Below, in pieces: positions 1-5,211 of a stretch of 5,211 nt of DNA (the first letter of the stretch is position 1; each line of letters starts with the position of its first letter). The notes beneath the pieces are model-generated. The model worked only from the letters and a program-made list of their open reading frames with translations, searched no databases and was not told the origin of the DNA. This stretch comes from an uncultured Haloferula sp. Its GTDB lineage: Bacteria > Verrucomicrobiota > Verrucomicrobiae > Verrucomicrobiales > Akkermansiaceae. Both the position numbers and the translations under genes were made by a program. The stretch lies in assembly GCA_946481625.1 (NCBI GenBank), contig CAMLOZ010000298.1, positions 1 to 5,211 of the forward strand, given 5' to 3'.

Positions 1-1
1 C

Positions 2-1234
2 GGCGATCTCCGCATCGGCCTCAAGGAGGGCCTGGTGGAAGACGCCGTGGCCGCGGCCTTCGGGGCTGAGCCCGCCGCCGTGCGCCATGCCCACATGCTC
101 ACCGGCGACCTCGGCGAGACCGCCCGCATGGCGAAACACCAGCGCCTTGAAGAAGCCGCGCTGCGCCCCTTCGTGCCGGTCAAGGTGATGCTCGCTTCCC
201 CCATGCCCGATGCCGCGGCCCTGGTGGACTATGTCAGCACTCCCGCTCCTCCCGCCGGCATCTGGCTCGAGCCGAAGTACGATGGCATCCGCGCCCAGCT
301 CCACAAGCAGGGCGAGCGCGCCGCGCTCTTCTCCCGCGACCTGCGCCCGCTGGATGCCGAGTTCCCCGAACTCCTCCACGCCGCCCTCGCGCTGCCCGGC
401 GACTTCATCCTCGACGGCGAGATCATCGCCCATGCCGAAGGCCGCCGCCTCACCTTCCACGATCTCCAGACCCGCCTCGGCCGGATCTCCACCGCCCAAG
501 CGGACCTCTTCAGTTCATTCAAGGTTCCGGGTCCGGAGTTCGACCTCCAAGGTTCGTCTTCCCTCCCGCCCGTCCGCTTCATCGCTTTCGACATCCTCTG
601 GCACGATGGCGCGGACATCCTCAAGCAGCCCCTCCACCAGCGCCGCGCCCTTCTCGACCAATCGGCCATCGGCCATCCCCAATCGGCAATCGCTCCCATC
701 CAGCTCTTCCACTCCGAGCCCAACGCCGATGCGGTCCAGGCCGCATTCAAGCAGGCCCGTGCGGATGGCCACGAGGGCCTCATCGCCAAGGATCCCGCCA
801 GCCCCTACTCCCCGGGACGACGCGGCAAGGGCTGGCTGAAGCTGAAGACCTCCAGCACCCTCGACTGCGTCGTCGTCGCCGCCGAGCAGGGCCACGGCAA
901 GCGCTCGGAAGTGCTCTCCGACTACACCTTCGCCGTGCGCGACCAGTTCAGCGGCCAGCTCCGGGTCATCGGCAAGGCCTACTCCGGCCTCACCGATGCC
1001 GAGATCGAGGAACTCACCGAGCACTTCAAGCGCCACACGCTTTCCACCGAGCGGCGCAAGCATCTCGTCGAGCCGAACATCGTGCTGGAGATCGCCTTCG
1101 ACTCGATCCAAGCTTCCAAGCGCCACGATTCCGGCCTCGCCCTGCGCTTCCCGCGCATCCACGCCATCCGCCGGGACAAGACCCCGGAAGAGATCGACAC
1201 GCTGCAATACGCCAGGTCGCTGGCGGAGGGCTAG
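2..1234 (+). CDS. ATP-dependent DNA ligase, 5'-truncated by the window edge
   Basis: This enzyme seals nicks in duplex DNA through a lysyl-AMP intermediate. The frame is open from base 2 to TAG 1232-1234, giving 410 visible residues. Bacterial ligases of this type are usually a little over 500 residues, so roughly 100 or more N-terminal residues should lie upstream; ATG 35 is internal. Numbering from base 2, the order is: the end of the N-terminal DNA-binding domain (GDLRIGLKEGLVED, residues 1-14); nucleotidyltransferase motif I EPKYDG with the adenylated lysine K92; motif III LDGE (E140); motif IIIa FIAFDILW (193-200); motif IV EGLIAKD (258-264); motif V WLKLK (278-282); an OB-fold from about 285; and motif VI RFPRI (382-386). 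All catalytic residues are intact, so it looks active. The N-terminal domain separates it from the LigC and LigD types. It resembles the ligase of bacterial repair cassettes that also carry an exonuclease and a DEXH helicase, but those partners are not visible. Two loop insertions, near residues 171-189 and 220-234, coincide with heptanucleotide repeat tracts. Confidence 0.93.
   Translation, partial: GDLRIGLKEGLVEDAVAAAFGAEPAAVRHAHMLTGDLGETARMAKHQRLEEAALRPFVPVKVMLASPMPDAAALVDYVSTPAPPAGIWLEPKYDGIRAQLHKQGERAALFSRDLRPLDAEFPELLHAALALPGDFILDGEIIAHAEGRRLTFHDLQTRLGRISTAQADLFSSFKVPGPEFDLQGSSSLPPVRFIAFDILWHDGADILKQPLHQRRALLDQSAIGHPQSAIAPIQLFHSEPNADAVQAAFKQARADGHEGLIAKDPASPYSPGRRGKGWLKLKTSSTLDCVVVAAEQGHGKRSEVLSDYTFAVRDQFSGQLRVIGKAYSGLTDAEIEELTEHFKRHTLSTERRKHLVEPNIVLEIAFDSIQASKRHDSGLALRFPRIHAIRRDKTPEEIDTLQYARSLAEG
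511..566. repeat. Degenerate heptanucleotide tandem tract inside the ligase gene
   Basis: In 7-base phase from 518 the units are TTCAAGG (518), TTCCGGG (525), TCCGGAG (532), TTCGACC (539), TCCAAGG (546), TTCGTCT (553) and TCCCTCC (560); CAGTTCA (511) may be an eroded edge unit. All seven units from 518 start with T and have C at the third place. Because 7 and 3 share no factor, the encoded peptide repeats every 21 bases: FKVPGPE (fragment residues 173-179) followed by FDLQGSS (180-186). The tract lies between the LGR after motif III and motif IIIa FIAFD, where related ligases, as I recall them, have only about 12-14 residues against about 31 here. Confidence 0.65.
659..702. repeat. Second heptanucleotide tandem tract inside the ligase gene
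   Basis: Five consecutive 7-base units all begin with ATC: ATCGGCC (661), ATCGGCC (668), ATCCCCA (675), ATCGGCA (682) and ATCGCTC (689). The word CAATCGGC recurs exactly 21 bases apart (659-666 and 680-687), so the peptide shows a 7-residue period, QSAIGHP then QSAIAPI. The tract sits between the 'RRALL' helix and the segment leading to motif IV, a variable linker in ligases. The unit is unrelated in sequence to the tract at 511-566. Confidence 0.7.
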
Positions 1235-1242
1235 CCCGTCTT

Positions 1243-1270
1243 AAGCCCAAGGCTACCAAGGGGCTTTTCT
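1243..1270 (+). terminator. Possible weak intrinsic terminator after the ligase gene
   Basis: The arms AAGCCC (1243-1248) and GGGCTT (1261-1266) can pair across a 12-base loop, in which GG (1251-1252) may also pair with CC (1256-1257). The 3' arm runs into a short T-rich stretch (TTTTCT, 1265-1270). It starts 8 bases after the ligase stop codon, the expected place. The 6-bp stem and short T tract make it weak. Confidence 0.4.
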
Positions 1271-1580
1271 CTAAAAATAGCTACCTCGCAACGCCACTCC
1301 GAGAACGCCCGGGACTCTTCAAGGATACGTTGAATGTTAAGGTTAATTAATCATTTCGCGCGTTCCACAATCAATTTAAAACGTGATTTTTCGGACATCG
1401 CCAGCACTCACCCCCGCCAGGCCGCCCGGCGAACAAATGTCATAAGAGGCTTAAGTCCAATACATCGGACTCATCGCTCGCCCTCGAAACCTTCCGGTTC
1501 CCGGCTTACCTACGCGAAAAAGTCACCAGTTGCGGAAAAAGCCATTTGCATGAAAGTAAAACATACTTGATTTTTTTTAT

Positions 1581-1588
1581 AAGGGGAG
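1581..1588 (+). promoter_or_regulatory. Ribosome binding site of the site-2 protease gene
   Basis: AAGGGGAG lies 15 bases before ATG 1604, somewhat far for a Shine-Dalgarno sequence. An in-frame TAA at 1580-1582 and the absence of any in-frame start between it and 1604 leave ATG 1604 as the best choice. The next in-frame ATG (1625) would be 36 bases away and has no purine-rich box at normal distance. Confidence 0.55.
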
Positions 1589-1603
1589 CTTACTCGGCCC
1601 CGG

Positions 1604-4459
1604 ATGCCCCCAGCATTTCTAGGCATGACCTTTGGTCTCGTCCTGTTGGCCCTTGTCTTCGCGACGGGCCTGCCGCTGGTCTGTGCCTTCATCGCGCTGA
1701 TGAACGTGCGCCGCTACCGGGTGAAAGCACACCCCTGTGAATCGCACGTCATTCCGACCGATGTGAAGCGGCGGATGGCCCCTTGGCTCAACCGCATGGG
1801 CCACTTCGGCTTCCGCCAGGTCCAGATCGCCCGCCTCGAAAGCGCCGGATTCGCGGAAGCCCACCGCTGGATCCTGGTGAATGACGAAGAGAAGACCTAC
1901 GCCACCATCGAGCGTACGGTACCGGTCTCCGGCGCGGGTCCCCGCGTCTCGCTCTCGCTCTTCACGCCCCTGCGGGATGGCACGCTGATCGTCACTCTCG
2001 ACCGGCGCCTGACCCGCCATCCCCCTTCGTGGTGGCGGGATGTGCAGCGTTTCTTCGGCACCGTCACCTCGCAGTGGAAGCACCACTATGCCCGCATCCG
2101 TGGCGAGCAGGGACGGATCCTGCCCCCGATCGAGAAGTTCACCGAAATGCTGGCCGCCGACGAGGAGGCCCGTCACGCCGCGCTGGTCACCGGTCGGGAG
2201 TTCACCCCCACCCGCCAGGATCCGGATGTGCTCCGCCTGCGGCTCGCCTGCCTGCCTTCGCGCGTGCTGCCGATGCTCGGCGATTTCTTCCGCGGCGGCT
2301 ACTTCGGCTCCACCAGCCGTCGCGATGTGGCGGCCCCGGCCAAGGCCAAGGTCGATGAGTCGGAACGGATCGGCGGTGCGGTCGGCCTCTCGCTCAACCA
2401 AGCGGTCGAGCAAGACCTCACCCGCTACCGCGCCCTGCAGTCGGTCGCCTCCAGCCCCATCGACCACGTTCGCCGCCTGGTGCTTCTCGCCGGCACGGTC
2501 GCCTTCTTCATCTTCCTCTTCGGCCAGGACCAACCGCTGCAGACGGCCCTCACCGTGGTGGTGCTCTCGGCCCTGCATGAAGCCGGCCACTGGCTGCCGA
2601 TGCGGCTCTTCGGCTACCGTGGCATCCCGCCGCTCTTCATCCCCTTCACCGGTGCCACGGAGCGCGGGCGCAAGCTCCACGCCCCCGCCTGGCAGCAACT
2701 CGTCGTCGCCCTCGGCGGTCCCCTGCCCGGCCTCATCGCGGGCCTGGCGATGCTCGCTCATGGCTACTTCCGCCCGGAAACGCCGCTGTGGCTGCTCGAC
2801 GCGGCGGGCATGGCGGTGGCGCTGAACGCCCTGCACCTCCTGCCGGTGCTTCCGATGGATGGCGGCAAGATCATCGACCTTCTCGTCTTCCGCGACTTGC
2901 CCCTGCTGCGGCCCTTCTTCACGGTCACCGCTTCCATCTCCGCCTTCGCGGCAGCTCTGGTCCTGAAATCCCGCGTCCTGAAGCACATCGCCATGGCCAT
3001 GCTCGGCGGCGTCATCTGGGACGTCCGCACGATCCAAGTGGTGCGCGGTGCCAGGAAGCTCCCGTGGGCCGGGGAAGTGAACGACGAGGGCGAGGCGCTC
3101 CGCCGGATCTTCCGCGGTCTCCGCCAGGAAGGCCACGGTTCCTTCATCGGCAGCGATGGCTGGCACAAGAAGATCGAGGCGCTCCTGATGGAGGTGATGC
3201 GCAAGCGGCCGAAGCTGGTCACCCGCTTCGCCGGCGGCGGCCTGTTCCTCGCCGCCGGAGCGATGCCCTGCCTCCTCTTCGTCGGCGTGCTGCTCGGCCC
3301 CGTCCTCGGAGACGCCGGACGCATGGTCCGCACGGCCGAGCACGTCACCGAGTTCCGCAAGAATTTCCCGAAGGAGAACCGCACCCTCTCCGACGAAGAC
3401 AAGCTCGTGCTGGTGGAGCTCGCCGTGGACACGGAGAAGGCTCCCGACGGCACGCCGACCCCGAACCTCGACCGCCCGCGCGACGTGGCGGTAAGCCTCG
3501 CTCCCGTCATCGGCCCCCGGCTCGACAAGGTGGACTGGCAAAAGGCCACCATCGCCTCACGCACCAATGTCATCGGTGCCCATGTCCTCCCGATCTGGGT
3601 GGAGGTGCAGGTCCGCCAGCTTGAACTCTCCGCCTCCGAGAACCGTGGTCCGGAAACCATCCGCCGTGCGGAGGTCCTCCTCCATGTCTTTTCCGAGATC
3701 GAACCCGCCACCAGCTACGAACGCCGCGAGGCTTTCACCCAGGCGGAACTCCGGGTGCTGACCATCGTCGAACGCGAGGCCGGTGCCGGACGGCTCGACA
3801 CGATGGCCCTCGCCCGCCTCGACGAGCGCATCTCCGAGCGCAACGTGGCCTCGGTACCGGAAGTGGAAGGCCTGCTCCTCGTCGCCGCCTGGGCGGAACG
3901 CACGCGTCTCTCCGCCATCTCGGATGCCGCCGCGCAGGCCTCGCTTGATCCCCGCTTCTGGCGCGATCTCTATCCGCGCATCCGCACCGTCCGCCGCCTG
4001 CTCGCCGAGCAGAACTCGACGCTCCCGCCGGCTTCCGTCGCTCTCGCGCGGCATTGGAACACGACCCGCCGCGTCGGCGAGTTGCCACCCCAGATCGGCA
4101 TCCCCGTGGCCGTCTCCGCCGGCGAGGCCTCGCTCATCCTCGATTTCTGCGAACAGCACCGCCGCCTGACCTGGCGCCGTCTCTCCACCCTCTCCGCGCT
4201 CCGCCTCGAAGGCTATCGCCAGAAGAAGGGTGCCCTGCCCCCGATGTGGAAGCACTCCGTGCCCGGCGGTGCCATCATCGAGCTGCACAAGGACAGCGGC
4301 CCCTACCTCCGCCTGACCGACCGCCGCGACCAGATCACGCGCCGCATCCCGACCTGGCTCGCCCCCGCCACACTCCCGGTCCCGCCCAGCGGACCCTCGC
4401 TCGACTACGACTGCCCCCTCTTCGGGGCCCCGCCGCTGCCGGAGTTGTCGCACAATTGA
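1604..4459 (+). CDS. Large M50 (site-2 protease) family membrane metallopeptidase
   Basis: This is an integral-membrane zinc protease of 951 residues, of the kind that cuts proteins within or near the membrane. There is a membrane segment near the N-terminus (about 8-33), then a soluble region of about 250 residues (36-285) that I do not recognise. The M50 core follows: a helix at 292-306; HEAGH zinc motif H325-E326-H329; FIPFTGATERG (345-355); the GGPLPG turn (371-376); and LLPVLPMDGG with the third ligand D419. Further membrane segments lie near 438-454, 462-472 and 542-569. The last 380 or so residues are soluble, charged and helix-rich. They end in a module (ALRLEGYRQKKGALP, 865-879) resembling the 'ALALExYRxxxGxYP' segment of pseudopilin-like proteins. 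Canonical M50 proteases are about 350-450 residues, so half or more of the protein is added domains. Where many family members have NLLP before the DGG motif, this one has HLLP (H411). All catalytic ligands are present. The substrate is unknown; the wide gaps on both sides suggest its own transcript. Confidence 0.85.
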   Translation: MPPAFLGMTFGLVLLALVFATGLPLVCAFIALMNVRRYRVKAHPCESHVIPTDVKRRMAPWLNRMGHFGFRQVQIARLESAGFAEAHRWILVNDEEKTYATIERTVPVSGAGPRVSLSLFTPLRDGTLIVTLDRRLTRHPPSWWRDVQRFFGTVTSQWKHHYARIRGEQGRILPPIEKFTEMLAADEEARHAALVTGREFTPTRQDPDVLRLRLACLPSRVLPMLGDFFRGGYFGSTSRRDVAAPAKAKVDESERIGGAVGLSLNQAVEQDLTRYRALQSVASSPIDHVRRLVLLAGTVAFFIFLFGQDQPLQTALTVVVLSALHEAGHWLPMRLFGYRGIPPLFIPFTGATERGRKLHAPAWQQLVVALGGPLPGLIAGLAMLAHGYFRPETPLWLLDAAGMAVALNALHLLPVLPMDGGKIIDLLVFRDLPLLRPFFTVTASISAFAAALVLKSRVLKHIAMAMLGGVIWDVRTIQVVRGARKLPWAGEVNDEGEALRRIFRGLRQEGHGSFIGSDGWHKKIEALLMEVMRKRPKLVTRFAGGGLFLAAGAMPCLLFVGVLLGPVLGDAGRMVRTAEHVTEFRKNFPKENRTLSDEDKLVLVELAVDTEKAPDGTPTPNLDRPRDVAVSLAPVIGPRLDKVDWQKATIASRTNVIGAHVLPIWVEVQVRQLELSASENRGPETIRRAEVLLHVFSEIEPATSYERREAFTQAELRVLTIVEREAGAGRLDTMALARLDERISERNVASVPEVEGLLLVAAWAERTRLSAISDAAAQASLDPRFWRDLYPRIRTVRRLLAEQNSTLPPASVALARHWNTTRRVGELPPQIGIPVAVSAGEASLILDFCEQHRRLTWRRLSTLSALRLEGYRQKKGALPPMWKHSVPGGAIIELHKDSGPYLRLTDRRDQITRRIPTWLAPATLPVPPSGPSLDYDCPLFGAPPLPELSHN

Positions 4460-4466
4460 GAGTCGG

Positions 4467-4493
4467 GCCGGGCATGGAACCCTGCATGCCGGC
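4467..4493 (+). terminator. GC-rich hairpin after the protease gene, possible terminator
   Basis: GCCGG plus CATG (4467-4476, with G4472 bulged) pairs with CATGCCGGC (4485-4493), giving nine base pairs around an 8-base loop. It begins 8 bases after the protease stop TGA (4457-4459). No T-run follows, so it may act as a transcript 3'-end stabiliser or a factor-assisted terminator rather than a classic intrinsic one. Confidence 0.4.
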
Positions 4494-4601
4494 GCCGGTT
4501 CTGACGATACATCGGACCGCATCCCCGCGGAAGGCTTCAACTGCCGACAGGGCAGGAGTCAGCCGAGTGCAAGGGAGCAACCGTCCTTCCACGCCTCGCG
4601 G

Positions 4602-4652
4602 AACCCTCCCCGGCGCGCAAGGCCACGCGTCGTTCGGCTTTTCCGGAGGGTT
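4602..4652. repeat. Imperfect inverted repeat upstream of mfd
   Basis: AACCCTCC (4602-4609) is the exact reverse complement of GGAGGGTT (4645-4652). The stem can extend inward by GG (4612-4613) with CC (4643-4644) past a 2-base bulge. It encloses a second small stem, CGCG (4614-4617) with CGCG (4626-4629). No T-run follows. It could be a transcript structure in the mfd leader, a terminator relic or a small palindromic element. Confidence 0.4.
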
Positions 4653-4706
4653 ATGGGCTGTTAGATGGGTCGGATTGGATTTTAGAGTTTGGATTCCAGG
4701 GTTTCC
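4651..4706. repeat. Third heptanucleotide tandem tract, upstream of mfd
   Basis: In 7-base phase the units read GGATTGG (4672), ATTTTAG (4679), AGTTTGG (4686), ATTCCAG (4693) and GGTTTCC (4700). Weaker preceding units are TTATGGG (4651), CTGTTAG (4658) and ATGGGTC (4665). Most have T at the fourth place and G at the seventh. It is AT-rich compared with its surroundings and ends 16 bases before the GTG start of mfd, so it occupies the expected promoter and leader position. No convincing -35/-10 pair could be picked out. Confidence 0.5.
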
Positions 4707-4722
4707 GCCGTAGCTCTCGCCC

Positions 4723-5211
4723 GTGCCCCGCACGGTGGAAGCCCAGGATGACTGGCTGCAGCGGGCCATCGGGCAGCCGGATTTCGCGCAGCGCCTGGCC
4801 CTCGCGGCCTCGGGTGCGGGGACTGTCGTGTTCGATCACGCCGATGAAGCCTCCCACGCCTGGCTCACGGCGGTGGTCCTCAAGCACCTTTCAGCGGCAA
4901 GGAAGCGCCGCTTCTGGCTCGTCTGTGAAGGACCCCGCCAACGCGAGCGACTCGCGGCGGAACTGGATCTCTGGGGCATCGACGCCGCCGATCTGCCGGA
5001 ACCACCGGTGGAACTCGAAGGCGGCCAACTCGCCGATCCCGAGACCGCCGCGCAACGCCTGGAGGTGCTCGATGCCGCCGCGCAGCGCGACGCCTGCGTG
5101 ATCCTCTGCGGGCCGGACGCCTTCGATCATCCCGCCCCCTCGCCCGCCGAACTGGCGGGCAGCCGCATCTCGATCCGCCAGGGATCGGATGCCGATCCGC
5201 TCGATCTCGCG
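4723..5211 (+). CDS. mfd: Transcription-repair coupling factor Mfd, N-terminal part (runs off the window)
   Basis: Mfd removes stalled RNA polymerase from damaged template strands and recruits UvrA; the whole protein is about 1,100 residues, of which 163 are visible. The frame opens after TAG 4711-4713. GTG 4723 is the first possible start and GTG 4735 is an alternative; neither has a clear Shine-Dalgarno sequence. The visible part is the start of the UvrB-like module: DFAQRLALAASGAGTVVFDH (about 20-39), then KRRFWLVCEGPRQRERLAAEL (61-81), matching the ATPase-derived fold in which Mfd has lost its nucleotide-binding loop. Then come the conserved QRLEVLDAA (111-119), CVILCGPDAFDHPAPSP (125-141) and ELAGSRISIRQGSDADPLDL (143-162), which match the Mfd pattern '..vlvatpqal..pvPsp..l...rl.l..G...d...l'. 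The helicase and RNA polymerase-interaction domains lie outside the window, so the assignment rests on this N-terminal pattern alone. The heptanucleotide tract lies just upstream. Confidence 0.75.
   Translation, partial: MPRTVEAQDDWLQRAIGQPDFAQRLALAASGAGTVVFDHADEASHAWLTAVVLKHLSAARKRRFWLVCEGPRQRERLAAELDLWGIDAADLPEPPVELEGGQLADPETAAQRLEVLDAAAQRDACVILCGPDAFDHPAPSPAELAGSRISIRQGSDADPLDLA

Larger units (their letters stand above)
1235..1603. other. 369-bp intergenic region between ligase and protease genes
   Basis: This stretch is clearly more AT-rich than the flanking genes, with A/T runs around 1270-1280, 1330-1390 and 1550-1582. Besides the hairpin at its left end and the ribosome binding site at its right end, I see only small structures: AGTCC/GGACT (1454-1458 and 1467-1471), AACC/GGTT (1488-1491 and 1496-1499), and an eight-T run (1571-1578). 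CATACT (1562-1567) could be a -10 element giving a leader of about 30 bases before the protease start, but no matching -35 stands out. No reading frame here looks like a protein. A small RNA cannot be excluded. Confidence 0.6.

Noticed and set aside
1334..1570. A 78-residue + strand frame in the first intergenic region
   Set aside because: It has no ribosome binding site, its composition is that of translated intergenic DNA, it has no recognisable domain, and it overlaps the leader of the protease gene.
1571..1578. Eight-T run as an intrinsic terminator
   Set aside because: No stable stem directly precedes it; it fits an AT-rich leader better.
1546..1583. Possible sigma-70 promoter TTGCAT (1546) with TATAAG (1578) before the protease gene
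   Set aside because: The spacer is 26 bases and the -10 would overlap the ribosome binding site, so the leader would lose that site. CATACT (1562) alone lacks a -35.
1235..1603. tRNA or CRISPR array in the intergenic region
   Set aside because: There is no cloverleaf-type pairing with a TTCGA-like arm, and no regularly spaced identical repeats.
1619..3541. A 640-residue open frame on the - strand opposite the protease
   Set aside because: It is antisense to a gene with intact catalytic motifs, it is a low-complexity E/G/R/H-rich product typical of GC-rich shadow frames, and it shows no domain.
3557..4540. A 327-residue open frame on the - strand opposite the protease C-terminus
   Set aside because: It has the same shadow-type composition, and the + strand frame is continuous with the M50 core.
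4054..4713. A 219-residue + strand frame spanning the end of the protease gene and the intergenic region
   Set aside because: Its first two thirds are an out-of-frame reading of the protease (R/P-rich), and the remainder is the repeat and hairpin region.
4748..5101. A + strand ATG frame overlapping the start of mfd
   Set aside because: It is the wrong frame and gives an S/P/R-rich product, whereas the frame from GTG 4723 gives Mfd-like sequence and stays open to the window end.

Overview
This 5.2 kb window is GC-rich, with strong G/C preference at third codon positions. It holds the 3' part of one gene, one complete gene and the 5' part of a third, all on the + strand. The protein styles (an Mfd-like N-terminus, a large site-2 protease with a pseudopilin-like 'ALRLEGYR..KGALP' tail, and degenerate short tandem repeats) suggest a Verrucomicrobiota-type genome, possibly near Luteolibacter or Haloferula. 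That placement is inference from resemblance; no marker gene is present.

Layout. Positions 2-1234 hold an ATP-dependent DNA ligase whose N-terminus lies before the window; all catalytic nucleotidyltransferase motifs and the OB-fold are present. Positions 1235-1603 are a relatively AT-rich intergenic region with a weak terminator-like hairpin just after the ligase and a ribosome binding site at its far end. Positions 1604-4459 encode a 951-residue membrane protein with an M50 (site-2 protease) core carrying HEAGH and MDGG motifs, a roughly 250-residue N-terminal domain and a roughly 380-residue C-terminal domain, neither of which I recognise as a named family. Positions 4460-4722 are a structured intergenic region with a bulged hairpin, a long imperfect inverted repeat and a period-7 repeat tract. 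Positions 4723-5211 are the start of a transcription-repair coupling factor (Mfd), which runs off the window.

Two DNA-repair genes (ligase and mfd) flank a membrane protease. The gaps of 369 and 263 bp, and possible terminators in both, argue for separate transcription units rather than an operon, so a shared function is only speculation.

The most unusual signal is three separate degenerate heptanucleotide tandem tracts with different unit sequences. Two lie inside the ligase reading frame, where they encode 7-residue peptide periods in surface-loop positions. One lies just upstream of mfd. They look like products of a repeat-generating process that tolerates coding sequence. I see no tRNA, rRNA, CRISPR array, transposase or integrase.
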